A stretch of 64,000 nucleotides of DNA from Nocardioides sp. QY071 (GTDB taxonomy: Bacteria > Actinomycetota > Actinomycetes > Propionibacteriales > Nocardioidaceae), in NCBI RefSeq assembly GCF_029961765.1, contig NZ_CP124681.1, positions 5,146,001 through 5,210,000 of the forward strand, written 5' to 3'. Every line of letters starts with the position of its first letter. Positions within the stretch are counted from its first letter, which is position 1. Made by a program: the position numbers and the translations under genes. Shown here piece by piece: positions 1 through 8,548 of the stretch. The notes under the pieces are model-generated. The model made no database searches and was not told the origin of the DNA. It saw only the letters and a program-made list of their open reading frames with translations.

Positions 1-425
1 ACGAGGTCGACCGTCACCACGGGCTGGTCAACAAGTTCATCGGCGACGCGGTGCTCGCGATCTTCGGCGCCCCGGTCGAGCTCGACGACCACGCCACCGC
101 GGCGCTCGCCGCGGCCCGCGCCGCCGCGGCGCGGCTGGCCGTCGAGGTGCCCGAGGTGGGTGCCGGGATCGGCGTCGCCACCGGCCAGGTCGTCGCGGGC
201 AACGTCGGGCACGAGCAGCGCTTCGAGTACACCGTGATCGGCGATGCCGTGAACTCCGCCGCCCGGCTCACCGACCTCGCCAAGGACGTGCCCGGCGGCG
301 TACTCGCCTCCTGGGACTCGGTCGCCGCCGCCGACCCGGCCGAGGCGGCCCACTGGATCGGGCACGGCGAGATCGTGCTCCGCGGGCGGAGCGAGCCGAC
401 CCGGCTGGCGATCCAGCGCTTGTAA
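1..425 (+). CDS. Class III adenylate/guanylate cyclase, C-terminal part (5' end outside window)
   Basis: The reading frame is open from base 3 and the gene starts upstream of the window. The visible part begins VDRHHGLVNKFIGDAVLAIF, which holds the metal-binding Asp region of the class III nucleotidyl cyclase catalytic domain. Further on, EYTVIGDAVNSAARL carries the conserved Asn/Arg that act on the transition state. The family makes cAMP (or cGMP) from ATP (GTP). Only the catalytic C-terminus is visible, so N-terminal sensor or membrane domains cannot be judged. The TAA stop lies inside the left arm of an inverted repeat (419-436). The next gene is convergent. Cyclase assignment is secure; nucleotide specificity is not. 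Confidence 0.9.
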   Translation, partial: EVDRHHGLVNKFIGDAVLAIFGAPVELDDHATAALAAARAAAARLAVEVPEVGAGIGVATGQVVAGNVGHEQRFEYTVIGDAVNSAARLTDLAKDVPGGVLASWDSVAAADPAEAAHWIGHGEIVLRGRSEPTRLAIQRL

Positions 426-627
426 CTAAGTGTTACGCGCCAGAAAGCGGTGCAACAGCGCCCAGGTAGTAGCCACAACGCCCGGGTGGCTGGTAGCAAC
501 CCTTGGCTCGATGGCAGTCGCGCGCCGAGCAACACCTCCGAGGACCCAGCAGACATCTACCTCGGCGCTGCGACCGCTACCCGGGCGCTGGTGCAGCCAA
601 AAACGTGCTGTAACACTTAGTTACAAG
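419..627. repeat. 209-bp element with perfect 18-bp terminal inverted repeats (MITE-like or giant hairpin)
   Basis: The 18 bases at 419-436 (cttgtaactaagtgttac) are the exact reverse complement of 610-627. Inside these arms a second, imperfect pair continues the symmetry: ggtgcaacagcgcccaggta near 448-467 against its near-complement near 577-596. The element fills the whole space between two convergent genes, supplies the TAA of the cyclase, and ends one base before the TetR stop. It holds no credible ORF. Either a small non-autonomous mobile element or a large bidirectional terminator would fit. I see no clear target-site duplication. Confidence 0.75.
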
Positions 628-1221
628 TCACGCCAGCGCGCCCAGCGCCTGACCGATCACGACGAGCAGCTTGGCCGGCTCGAGGTCGACCTCGGTGGGT
701 ACGGCGGTCAGCTGGGCGTCGCGCTGCAACACCGCCAGCCCGTGCACGGTCGCCCAGCCGATGGTGACCAGCTCCTCCGTCGGCACCGACGCTGCCCACC
801 CGTCCGCCTGGGCCGCCCGGACGAGGTCGAGCAGCAGGGCCCGGTGGGCGAGCCGGACGTCGCAGAGTGCGGCGTCGTCGGCGTGCAGCAGCTCGGGGCG
901 GAACATCACGTCGAACATCGTCGGCTGGCGGGCGGCGAACTCGACGTACGCGACTCCGGCGGCGGTGACCTGTTGACCACCCGCAACCGGGACGTCGACG
1001 ACGGCCGAGCGAGTCGACGACAGCAAGAGCTCGAAGCCCTCGACGGCGAGCGCGGTGAACAGGCCTGCCCGGTCCTCGAAGTGGTGGGCGGTCGCCTGGT
1101 GGGAGACCCCGACCCGGCGGGCGATCGCGCGCAGGCTGGCCTTGGCCGGTCCGCAGGCCGCGATCTCCTGCTCCGCGGCTCGGATCAGCCGCTGCCGCAG
1201 GTCGACCTGCCTCATGATCAT
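628..1221 (-). CDS. TetR/AcrR-family transcriptional regulator
   Basis: About 197 residues with an N-terminal helix-turn-helix of the TetR type (SLRAIARRVGVSHQATAHHF, roughly residues 27-46) and a helical ligand-binding domain of the WHG type. It lies directly downstream of the MMPL transporter gene on the same strand and very probably represses that operon. Start choice is open: a GTG at 1233 overlaps the MMPL stop as GTGA, an ATG lies at 1221, and a second ATG at 1215 has GGGGG at a good spacing. I give 1221 as a compromise. A likely target is the palindrome at 4234-4248 upstream of the transporter. Confidence 0.88.
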   Translation of the reverse strand: MIMRQVDLRQRLIRAAEQEIAACGPAKASLRAIARRVGVSHQATAHHFEDRAGLFTALAVEGFELLLSSTRSAVVDVPVAGGQQVTAAGVAYVEFAARQPTMFDVMFRPELLHADDAALCDVRLAHRALLLDLVRAAQADGWAASVPTEELVTIGWATVHGLAVLQRDAQLTAVPTEVDLEPAKLLVVIGQALGALA

Positions 1222-1229
1222 CCCCCGAG

Positions 1230-4211
1230 TCACCGAGTCCGCTGCGGCCACCACAGCCGCCTGCCCAGCAACGTAGCGAGTGCGGGCACGAGGAGCGAGC
1301 GCACGACGAAGGTGTCGAGCAGCAGCCCCACGGCGATGGTGAACCCGACCTGCCCGATCGTGGTCACCCGGCCGGCGAGCAGCGCCATCATCGAGACCGC
1401 GAAGATCACGCCGGCCGACGTGATCACTCCCCCCGTCGCGGCGGTCGCGCGCGCGATCCCCAGGGCCGAGCCGTCGGGCGCCTCCTCGTGCATCCGCTTG
1501 GTCAGCAGCAGGTTGTAGTCGGCGCCGACGGCGACGAGCACGACGAACGCGACGGCGGCGACGGTCCAGTCGAGCTGGATGCCCAGCCCGTACTGCCATA
1601 CCAGCACCGAGAGGCCGATCGCGGCGACGTACGACAGCACGACCGTGGCCATCAGCGCGAACGCCGCGACCAGGCTGCGCAGCAGCAGCAGGAGCACGAG
1701 GAAGACCGCCACCAGCGCGAGGCTCGCGATCACCTCGAGGTCGGACATCGAGTAGTCGCGCAGGTCGGCGTTCGTGCTCGCCATCCCGGTGGTGAGGACC
1801 TCGGCGTCGTCGAGACGGGTGCCGTTGAGCGAGGTCTCCACGGTGGCACGGATGTCCTCGACCCGGTCGGAGGCCTCGGGACCGAAGGCGTCGGTCGAGC
1901 CGAGTACGGCGAGGCGCGCCGTCCGGCCGTCGGGCGAGAGGTAGAGCCGCATGGCCGCGGCGAAGTCCTGGTCCTGCAGGGCGGTCGGCGGCAGGTAGAA
2001 GCCACCGCTGACCGGGTCGTCGGCCGCCGTGCGCGTCTCGCGGAGGTGGCGTGCGGCTGCCGCGAGGCCGTGCTCGAGCTCGGGCAGCGAGGCCGCGACC
2101 TGCCGGGTGCCGCCGTACAGGCGGTCGGCCCCCGCCGCGAGCTCGTCGACACCGGCGGAGAGGTCGCCGAGCCGGTCGGCGAAGACCTTCTGGCCGTCGG
2201 CGAGCTGGCGGCTGCCGTTGCGGGCCTTCGCGATCCCGGCCCGCAGCTGTTGGAGGCCGGACTGAAGGTCGCCGCTGCCGGTGGCCAGTGCCCGGGCACC
2301 CTTCGCGGCCTGGCGCAGGCCAGGCAGCAGCTGGTCGCGCTCGGCCTCCCAGATCTGCTTGAGCCCGGTCCGGGCCTGCCGGCAGGCCGCGTCGAGACCG
2401 CAGGTGAGGCTCTTGGTGGCCAGCGCGTCGTGAACCAGCCCGAGACCGTCGACGGCGACCTGCACCTGGTCCGCGGCGGTGTCCAGACCGTCGGCGAGAC
2501 CGGCCGCGCCCGTGCGCAGGTCGCCCGTCCCGGTGATCGCGGCGTCGGCGCCGTCGAGCAGCTTGGTCATGCCGGAGGTGAGCCGGCCCGTCGAGGCGGC
2601 GATCCGGTCGGCACCGGTCACGGCCTTGTCGGCCCCGTCGGCGAGCCGGCCGGCCCCGTCGTCGAGCTGCCCGGCACCGTCCGCCAGCTGCTCGGCACCG
2701 CTGGTGCCCTCGGCGACCTTGCCCTGCGCCTTGCCGAGCTCGTCCCCGACCAGCCCGGCCTGGTGGGCGACCGACGCCTCCGTGATCGGTACGCCGAGCG
2801 GCCGGGTGACCCCGCGCACCAGGGCCACTCCGTCGTGCTGGGCCACTGCGGCCGAGGCGCGCTCGAGCACGGCGAGGTCCTTGCTGGTGCGCAGGTCGTG
2901 GTCGGCACGGATGAGCACGTAGTCGGGGAGCACCTCGTTGACGGGGAAGTGCCGTCCCAACAGGGCATACCCGGCGTTGCTCTCCGCGTCCTCGGGGAGC
3001 GGGTCGCGCACGTCGTACGACAGGTCGGTGAGGGGGAACACCGCGGCCAGCAGGGCGAGCGGGACGAGTGAGGCGACGAACGTACGCGCGGGGTGCGCGG
3101 CCACGACGCCGGCGACGCGCTCCCACACTCCCGAGGCCTTCGACTCGCGCGGCTCGGCCCAGCCGCGCCGGCCCGCGAGTGCGAGCAGCGCCGGGGTGAG
3201 GGTGAGGCTGACCAGCAGGTTGACCGCGATGCTGACGGCGACCGCGGGGCCGGTGGTGTTGAAGAAGCCGAGGTCGGCCAGTGCCATCGCGAGGGTGGCG
3301 AGGACGACGGTGACGGCCGAGCCGGCGATGACCGAGCCGACCCGGGTCGCGGCGATCGCGGCCGCCCGCCCCGGTTCGACGTCGAGACGGCGCTGCTCGT
3401 GGTAGCGCGCCACCAGGAAGACGGCGTAGTCGGTGCCGGCGCCGAGCACGATCGCGGTGAGGAAGGAGCCGCTGAACGTCGAGACCGCGAAGAGGTCCTG
3501 CAGCCCGCACCACGCGACCACCGCCCGGCCGAGCCCGAGGCCCAGCCCGACGACGGTGAGGATGAGGACCGGGACCACGAGCGAGCGGTAGATCAGGAAC
3601 AGGATCAGCGCGATCAGGCCGATGGTGACCACGGTGATCCGCACGACGCTGTGCTCGGTCTCGGTCGCGAGGTCCACGACGGTCGCGGTGGGCCCGGTGA
3701 CCTGGACGGTGAGCCCGTCCGGCGCACCGGCCCGGGCGATGTCGCGCACCGCGGCGACCTGGCGCAGCGACGCGGGCGCGCCGGTCGCGCCGGTGATGCC
3801 GACCAACAGGTAGCGCGCCTGCCCGTCGTCGCTGGTCAGCGCCCTGCGCAGCGCGGGGTCCCGGATGTCCTGGACGAACGCGACGTCGCCCTCGTCCTCG
3901 GCGAGCCCGCCGACCAGGCCCTCGGCGTACGCCCGGTCCGCCTTGGTCAGGCCCGACGTCCGCTCCATCGCCACCACGATGAAGCTCTCGGCGTCGCCGT
4001 TGCTGAACTCCTGGTTCATCAGCTCGACCGCGCGCATCGACGGCGCGTCCTTCGGCACCATCGGCGAGGAGTCGCGCCCGGCGATCTCCTCGAGCTGCGG
4101 TACCGCCACGTTCATCACGACCGTGACCGCCAGCCAGGCGAGCACCACCCACCCGGCCCGTCGTACGGCGAAGCGGGCGTAGCGCGCGACCTGGTCGCTG
4201 TGAGGGGGCAC
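1230..4211 (-). CDS. MMPL/RND-family membrane transporter
   Basis: About 993 residues with the two-half MMPL architecture. There is one N-terminal membrane helix, a periplasmic loop, then a helix bundle (residues about 175-370 and 770-990) with FxxGAGTDYAVFL in the first half and VAVGADYNLLL in the second. These are the two conserved GxxxDY proton-relay segments. The second extracellular loop (about residues 470-690) is rich in short repeats of the DGAxxLADGA type, as in YhgE/Pip-like proteins, and probably forms a coiled coil. The family exports lipids or hydrophobic compounds using the proton gradient. GTG 4211 is chosen because the hydrophobic N-terminus starts right after it and upstream codons look non-coding. 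It forms an operon with the TetR gene. Substrate unknown. Confidence 0.92.
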   Translation of the reverse strand: MPPHSDQVARYARFAVRRAGWVVLAWLAVTVVMNVAVPQLEEIAGRDSSPMVPKDAPSMRAVELMNQEFSNGDAESFIVVAMERTSGLTKADRAYAEGLVGGLAEDEGDVAFVQDIRDPALRRALTSDDGQARYLLVGITGATGAPASLRQVAAVRDIARAGAPDGLTVQVTGPTATVVDLATETEHSVVRITVVTIGLIALILFLIYRSLVVPVLILTVVGLGLGLGRAVVAWCGLQDLFAVSTFSGSFLTAIVLGAGTDYAVFLVARYHEQRRLDVEPGRAAAIAATRVGSVIAGSAVTVVLATLAMALADLGFFNTTGPAVAVSIAVNLLVSLTLTPALLALAGRRGWAEPRESKASGVWERVAGVVAAHPARTFVASLVPLALLAAVFPLTDLSYDVRDPLPEDAESNAGYALLGRHFPVNEVLPDYVLIRADHDLRTSKDLAVLERASAAVAQHDGVALVRGVTRPLGVPITEASVAHQAGLVGDELGKAQGKVAEGTSGAEQLADGAGQLDDGAGRLADGADKAVTGADRIAASTGRLTSGMTKLLDGADAAITGTGDLRTGAAGLADGLDTAADQVQVAVDGLGLVHDALATKSLTCGLDAACRQARTGLKQIWEAERDQLLPGLRQAAKGARALATGSGDLQSGLQQLRAGIAKARNGSRQLADGQKVFADRLGDLSAGVDELAAGADRLYGGTRQVAASLPELEHGLAAAARHLRETRTAADDPVSGGFYLPPTALQDQDFAAAMRLYLSPDGRTARLAVLGSTDAFGPEASDRVEDIRATVETSLNGTRLDDAEVLTTGMASTNADLRDYSMSDLEVIASLALVAVFLVLLLLLRSLVAAFALMATVVLSYVAAIGLSVLVWQYGLGIQLDWTVAAVAFVVLVAVGADYNLLLTKRMHEEAPDGSALGIARATAATGGVITSAGVIFAVSMMALLAGRVTTIGQVGFTIAVGLLLDTFVVRSLLVPALATLLGRRLWWPQRTR

Positions 4212-4223
4212 CCCCGGAAAGTA

Positions 4224-4248
4224 GAACCGGTTCCTTGCCAGTGGCAAG
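4224..4248. promoter_or_regulatory. Operator candidate in the MMPL/flavoprotein divergent region
   Basis: Two adjacent palindromes lie upstream of the MMPL start: GAACCGGTTC at 4224-4233, then CTTGCCA-G-TGGCAAG at 4234-4248, a perfect 7+1+7 palindrome. Position and size fit a TetR-family operator. The regulator at 628-1221 is the obvious candidate. It could also act on the divergent flavoprotein gene. Confidence 0.6.
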
Positions 4249-4298
4249 CAAGTGTGGCGCGGGCCACGGGCGTGGCTCGGTGTGGCAGGCTCCCTCGC

Positions 4299-6005
4299 GT
4301 GAGCCAGGGAGCTGAGCAGGGATTCCAGCCGGACGCGATCGTCGTGGGCGCCGGCCTCGCCGGCCTCGTCGCGACCCACGAGGCCGTGAAGGCGGGCAGG
4401 AAGGTGCTCGTGCTCGACCAGGAGAACCGCGCCAACCTCGGCGGCCAGGCGTTCTGGTCGCTCGGTGGGCTGTTCTTCGTCGACTCCCCCGAGCAGCGCC
4501 GGATGGGGATCAAGGACTCCCCCGAGCTGGCCTGGCAGGACTGGCAGGGCTCGGCGGGCTTCGACCGGATCGGCGAGGGTGACGGTCCCGAGCGCGGCGA
4601 GGACCACTGGGGCAGCCGTTGGGCTCGGGCGTACGTCGACTTCGCGGCCGGCGAGAAGCGCGCCTACCTGCGCGAGCTCGGCCTCAAGTCGCTGACCTTC
4701 GTCGGCTGGGCCGAGCGCGGCGACGGGTCCGCCAGCGGCCACGGCAACTCGGTCCCGCGCTTCCACCTGACCTGGGGCACCGGCCCCGAGGTGGTCCGGG
4801 TCTTCCTCGAGCCGGTCGAGGCCGCCGAGGCCCGGGGCCAGGTCCGCTTCGCCTTCCGGCACCAGGTCGACGAGCTGGTCGTCGAGGACGGTGCGTGCGT
4901 CGGCGTCCGCGGCTCGGTCCTCGAGCCGTCCGACCTGCCGCGCGGCGTGAGGTCGTCGCGCGAGGTCGTCTCCTCGTTCTCCCTGAGGGCGCCGGCGGTG
5001 ATCGTGACGTCCGGCGGCATCGGCCACAACTTCGAGCTGATGCGCGCCAACTGGCCCACCGACCGGGTCGGGCCCGCACCCGAGCACATGATCGCCGGCG
5101 TACCCGCCCACGTCGACGGCCGGATGCTCGCCATCACCGAGGCCGCCGGCGCCAACCTGGTCAACAAGGATCGGATGTGGGCCTACGTCGAGGGCATCCA
5201 CAACTGGGACCCGGTCTGGCCCGACCACGCCATCCGGATCCTCCCCGGCCCCTCGTCGATGTGGTTCGACGCCGACGGCCACCGCCTCACCGGGATGTCG
5301 GGCGTCCCCGGCGCCGACTCGATCGGCTCGATGAAGCAGATCCTCGCCACGGGCGCCGACTACTCGTGGTTCGTGCTCACCCAGTCGATCATCGAGAAGG
5401 AGTTCGCGCTCTCCGGCTCCGAGCAGAACCCGGACTGGACCGAGAAGGACGTCCGGATGATGCTCAAGGAGCGGCTCGGCAAGGGCGCCACCAGCCCGGT
5501 CGAGGCGTTCAAGGAGCACGGCGAGGACTTCGTCGTCGCATCGTCCCTCGACGAGCTGGTCGCGGGGATGAACAAGATCGCCCGCGGCGGCCGGGTCCTC
5601 GACGTCGAGGTGCTGCGCAAGCAGATCCAGGACCGCGACCGGCAGATCGACAACGCCTACTGCAAGGACGCCCAGGTGATGGCGATCCACAACGGGCGCA
5701 AGGACCGCACCGGCAAGATCATGCGGGTCGCCAAGCCCCACAAGATCCTCGACCCGGCCCACGGGCCGCTGATCGCCGTACGCCTCAACATCTTGTCCCG
5801 CAAGACCCTCGGCGGCATCGAGACCAACCTCGACAGCCAGGTCGTGCGCCCCGACGGCACCCCCTTCCCCGGCCTGTACGCCGCCGGCGAGGTCGCCGGC
5901 TTCGGCGGGGGCGGCGTCCACGGCTACAACGCGCTCGAGGGCACCTTCCTCGGCGGCTGCATCTTCTCCGGCCGGGCCGCCGGGCGCGCCGTCGGCTCTC
6001 GTTGA
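4299..6005 (+). CDS. FAD-binding dehydrogenase (fumarate reductase/KstD-like flavoprotein)
   Basis: About 568 residues. An N-terminal Rossmann FAD motif (VVGAGLAGLVATHEA, about residues 13-27) is followed by the GGQAFWSLGG segment typical of the FAD_binding_2 superfamily. The C-terminal FAD motif is PGLYAAGEVAGFGGGGVHGY, with NALEGTFLGGCIF after it. The family includes fumarate reductase flavoprotein subunits and 3-ketosteroid delta1-dehydrogenases. This length and C-terminus match the generic actinobacterial FAD-binding dehydrogenase group rather than true KstD, whose catalytic Tyr pattern I do not recognise here. GTG 4299 is chosen just before the FAD domain. The stop codon lies inside the first unit of the GTTGAG repeat array. 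Confidence 0.88.
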   Translation: MSQGAEQGFQPDAIVVGAGLAGLVATHEAVKAGRKVLVLDQENRANLGGQAFWSLGGLFFVDSPEQRRMGIKDSPELAWQDWQGSAGFDRIGEGDGPERGEDHWGSRWARAYVDFAAGEKRAYLRELGLKSLTFVGWAERGDGSASGHGNSVPRFHLTWGTGPEVVRVFLEPVEAAEARGQVRFAFRHQVDELVVEDGACVGVRGSVLEPSDLPRGVRSSREVVSSFSLRAPAVIVTSGGIGHNFELMRANWPTDRVGPAPEHMIAGVPAHVDGRMLAITEAAGANLVNKDRMWAYVEGIHNWDPVWPDHAIRILPGPSSMWFDADGHRLTGMSGVPGADSIGSMKQILATGADYSWFVLTQSIIEKEFALSGSEQNPDWTEKDVRMMLKERLGKGATSPVEAFKEHGEDFVVASSLDELVAGMNKIARGGRVLDVEVLRKQIQDRDRQIDNAYCKDAQVMAIHNGRKDRTGKIMRVAKPHKILDPAHGPLIAVRLNILSRKTLGGIETNLDSQVVRPDGTPFPGLYAAGEVAGFGGGGVHGYNALEGTFLGGCIFSGRAAGRAVGSR

Positions 6006-6128
6006 CTTGCCGCATCCTCACCGTTGACTTGCCGCATCCTCACCGTTGAGTCGCCGCATCCTCACCGTTGAGATCGGCAACTCAACGGGGAGAAGGCGGC
6101 AACTCAACCAGGAGGATGAGGCAACTCA
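6001..6128. repeat. GTTGAG palindromic repeat array, copy 1
   Basis: Three head-to-tail 22-bp units (6001-6022, 6023-6044, 6045-6066) have the pattern gttgacttgccgcat plus cctcacc. A central 20-mer, gttgagatcggcaactcaac (6067-6086), follows. Then come two units in the opposite orientation ending ggcaactcaac. The array sits between convergent genes, and its GTTGA supplies the TGA stop of both the flavoprotein and the alcohol dehydrogenase. The same arrangement with the identical central 20-mer occurs at 54303-54453. There are no spacers, so it is not CRISPR. Confidence 0.9.
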
Positions 6129-7274
6129 ACGGGACGGGTCGACCAGGATCTTCGCGTGCCGCTCGGGGTCGCCGAGGTCCTCGAATGCCCCGGCCACGCC
6201 GTCCAGCCCGACGACACCCGTGACGAGCGGGCGCACGTCGACCTTGCCGGACGCGATCCACTGCAGGGCCTGGTGGAACTCACTGGGGTCGTAGGCGAAC
6301 GCGAAGCGGAGGTCGATCTCCTTGTTGATCGCCATCGACGGGCGGAAGGTGTCCTCGCCCATGCAGACGCCGACGACGACCACGCGTGAGAGCAACGGAG
6401 CGTTCGACACGACGTGCTCGATCATGCCGGGGATGCCGACGCACTCGAACACGACCGGGCCGCGCGGGGTGGCCCCGGCCTTCTCGGCGGCGCGCATGAC
6501 GTGGGCCCACGGCAGCAGCGGTACGGCGCGCAGCTTGTCCATCGCGTCGATGCCGAGGTCCGCCAGGGCGATCGCCTCGGTGAGGTACCGCTTCGACTCG
6601 GCGAAGGAGGCCCAGGGCGACTCGTCGGCGGGGTTCACCACCACATCGGCACCCGTCTTCGCCGCGAGGGCACGGCGGCCGGCGGAGAAGTCGCTGGCGA
6701 TCACGTGCCGCACGCCGGTGGCCTTGAGCATCGCGATCACGGCCAGGCCGATCGGGCCGCAGCCGATCACGACGGCGGTGTCCTTCGCGCCCACCTCGCC
6801 ACGGCGTACGGCGTGCAGCGCGACCGCCATCGGCTCGGTGAGCGCGGCGGCGTCGGCGTCGAGCTCGTCGGGCACGCGCATCGTCATCGACGGCACGGCG
6901 AGCACCTGCTCGGCGTACCCGCCCGAGGCGAGCGGGCTGAGGCCGGTCAGGTGGGTGGACCCACCGGCGCGGAGCACCGGGAGCGCGACGACGCGAGTGC
7001 CGACCGGCAGCTGCTTGCGCGTGCCGGGACCGTAGTCAGCGACGGTGCCGACGAACTCGTGCCCCATCACGACCCGGTCACTCGAGCGCATGAAGTGGTC
7101 GTAGCCGAGCTCGGCGGCGCCCGCCGCGGTCTCGTCGCTGTGCAGGCGGGCGTGCAGGTCCGACCCGCAGATCCCGCACCGCTCCACGTCGATCAGCACC
7201 TGCCCCCGCTCCGGCGTCAGGTCAGGGAGGTCCTCGACGGTGAGCTCGGTGCGGTGGCAGACGACGGCGCGCAT
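6126..7274 (-). CDS. Zinc-dependent alcohol dehydrogenase (MDR family)
   Basis: 382 residues of the medium-chain dehydrogenase/reductase family. Catalytic-zinc ligands are visible as CGICGSDLH (about residues 33-41) and GHE (about residues 70-72). The NAD(P) Rossmann motif is VVIGCGPIGLAVI, about residues 167-179. The four-Cys structural zinc lobe of classical ADHs is not seen between residues 90 and 115. The enzyme should interconvert an alcohol and a ketone or aldehyde; the substrate cannot be told. It is convergent with the KstD-like gene, and its stop codon lies in the GTTGAG array. No clear operon partner. Confidence 0.9.
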   Translation of the reverse strand: MRAVVCHRTELTVEDLPDLTPERGQVLIDVERCGICGSDLHARLHSDETAAGAAELGYDHFMRSSDRVVMGHEFVGTVADYGPGTRKQLPVGTRVVALPVLRAGGSTHLTGLSPLASGGYAEQVLAVPSMTMRVPDELDADAAALTEPMAVALHAVRRGEVGAKDTAVVIGCGPIGLAVIAMLKATGVRHVIASDFSAGRRALAAKTGADVVVNPADESPWASFAESKRYLTEAIALADLGIDAMDKLRAVPLLPWAHVMRAAEKAGATPRGPVVFECVGIPGMIEHVVSNAPLLSRVVVVGVCMGEDTFRPSMAINKEIDLRFAFAYDPSEFHQALQWIASGKVDVRPLVTGVVGLDGVAGAFEDLGDPERHAKILVDPSR

Positions 7275-7281
7275 GCGGACA

Positions 7282-7944
7282 TCATGCCGCCCGCCGGGGG
7301 ACGTACCGGTCGAGCGGTCGCTGGTCGGTCAGCTCCCCGATCGCCCGCATCAACGCGTCGGTGGCGGCCCGCACCTCCCCGTTCCGTACGTCGACCGGGG
7401 CGCCGATCACGACGGTGACCCGCCCGCGCCGCCACCACCGCCGACCGCCGCCGCCGCGGGAAGGCGGATCGACCACCTCGGTTCCCAGCAAGCCCACCGG
7501 CAGCACGACCGCGTCGGGCACCGCCCGGGCGACCCGGACCACCCCGGTGTGACCGCGGTGCAGCCGGCCGTCGGGCGAGCGGGTGCCCTCGGGGTAGATC
7601 GCCCAGACGCCGCCCGACCGCAGCAGCGTCTCGGCGGCGGCCAGGGAGGCGGACGCCGCGGAGCCGCCGGCGCGGTCGACGGGGATCTGGCCGGTGACCG
7701 AGCACAGCCAGCGCTCCGTCCGCCCGCGCAGCCCGGCACCGGCGTAGTACTCCGCCTTCGCCAGGAACCGCGGCTGGCGCGGCAGCACCAAGGAGAGCAC
7801 CAGCGAGTCGATCTCGGCGCGGTGGTTGGCCGCGACGACCACCGGGCCGGCGGACGGGAACCGGTCCAGGCCCACCACCCGCGGGCGGGTGAACCACCGC
7901 ACGACCGGGCCGAGCAGCACCCACCGCAGCAACCAGAACCACAT
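7282..7944 (-). CDS. Lysophospholipid/1-acylglycerol-3-phosphate acyltransferase (PlsC family)
   Basis: About 220 residues. An N-terminal hydrophobic stretch (WFWLLRWVLLGPVV) anchors the protein in the membrane. Family motifs are NHRAEID (the NHxxxxD catalytic motif, with Glu-Ile before the Asp) and YPEGTRS. The family transfers acyl groups to lysophosphatidate in phospholipid synthesis. ATG 7944 is chosen because GGAGG lies just upstream; a longer start at 7965 would overlap the operator. It is divergently transcribed from the TetR gene at 8008 across twin operators, so it is probably that regulator's target. It abuts the alcohol dehydrogenase start (7274) but an operon link is not certain. 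Confidence 0.9.
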   Translation of the reverse strand: MWFWLLRWVLLGPVVRWFTRPRVVGLDRFPSAGPVVVAANHRAEIDSLVLSLVLPRQPRFLAKAEYYAGAGLRGRTERWLCSVTGQIPVDRAGGSAASASLAAAETLLRSGGVWAIYPEGTRSPDGRLHRGHTGVVRVARAVPDAVVLPVGLLGTEVVDPPSRGGGGRRWWRRGRVTVVIGAPVDVRNGEVRAATDALMRAIGELTDQRPLDRYVPRRAA

Positions 7945-7957
7945 GACCGACCTCCGC

Positions 7958-8007
7958 GTAGACAATGTCTACTGGCCAGCCTGCCCGACTCTGTAGACAA
8001 TGTCTAC
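7958..8007. promoter_or_regulatory. Twin palindromic operators between plsC-like and tetR genes
   Basis: Two identical 15-bp perfect palindromes, GTAGACA-A-TGTCTAC, lie at 7958-7972 and 7993-8007, 35 bp apart centre to centre. The second directly abuts the GTG start of the TetR gene and contains its probable -10 box (GACAAT, 7996-8001). Binding there would block the gene's own transcription. The first covers the promoter side of the plsC-like gene. Confidence 0.85.
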
Positions 8008-8532
8008 GTGAGCCCGCGCGACTGTCTCGTCACCATCGGCACCGAGCTGCTCGAGGAACGCGGCCTGTCCGCCATCTCGCTGCGCGCCATCGCGAGCGCC
8101 GCCGGCCTCTCCCACGGCGCCCCGCGCCGGTACTTCCCGACCTACCAGGCCCTGCTCGCGGCCATCGCGCGCGGCGGTCTCGAGGACCTCGATGAGCAGA
8201 TCGCTCCGGCGCTGGCCGCCGACGACCTCCACGCCGCCGCCCGCGCCTACCTCGACTTCGCGCGGCAGCGCCCCGAGATGTTCGACCTGATCACCCGCCA
8301 TGACCTGCTCGAGGGCGCCGGCGGCCACCTGCGCGAGATCACCGGGCGCTGGTTCGCCGACCTCGGCGCAACCCTGACCCGCGCCACCCGGCGGACTCCG
8401 AGCCCGGAGGAGGTCCTCGCCCTGTGGTCCGGCGTGCACGGACTGGCCGCGCTCACCAGCCGCCGCGCTACCGAGCCGACCGGCATCGACCCGACCGCAG
8501 CGCTCGACGTACTGCTGCGGCGGGCGACATAA
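8008..8532 (+). CDS. TetR-family regulator, leaderless and probably self-repressing
   Basis: 174 residues. The N-terminal HTH (AISLRAIASAAGLSHGAPRRYF, about residues 22-43) and a C-terminal helical WHG-like domain (YLDFARQRPEMFDLITRHDLL) mark the TetR/AcrR family. GTG 8008 follows directly after a palindromic operator and has no Shine-Dalgarno sequence; a -10-like GACAAT ends 6 nt before it, so the mRNA is probably leaderless. The likely job is control of itself and the divergent acyltransferase, in response to a lipid or other hydrophobic ligand. The ligand is inference. Confidence 0.88.
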   Translation: MSPRDCLVTIGTELLEERGLSAISLRAIASAAGLSHGAPRRYFPTYQALLAAIARGGLEDLDEQIAPALAADDLHAAARAYLDFARQRPEMFDLITRHDLLEGAGGHLREITGRWFADLGATLTRATRRTPSPEEVLALWSGVHGLAALTSRRATEPTGIDPTAALDVLLRRAT

Positions 8533-8548
8533 CGAGTACTTGGACGAC

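Noticed and set aside
430..1518. Plus-strand ORF of 362 residues across the inverted-repeat element and the TetR gene
   Set aside because: It reads through the palindromic element and antisense to a clear TetR gene, with no recognisable domain.
628..4251. Minus-strand ORF of 1207 residues spanning the TetR and MMPL genes
   Set aside because: Only its 3' part is real (the TetR gene). The rest is an alternate frame of the MMPL gene, extremely Arg-rich, as expected for shadow frames at high GC.
4212..5921. Minus-strand extension of the MMPL frame beyond GTG 4211
   Set aside because: The frame stays open antisense to the flavoprotein gene, but its translation has no family features and the opposite strand is clearly coding.
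4299..6005. True 3-ketosteroid delta1-dehydrogenase belonging to the steroid-like island
   Set aside because: The C-terminus matches the generic FAD-binding dehydrogenase group, no KstR2-like site lies upstream, and it is 17 kb from the island.
6001..6128. CRISPR array
   Set aside because: The units are contiguous with no spacers, reverse orientation half-way, and no cas genes are present.
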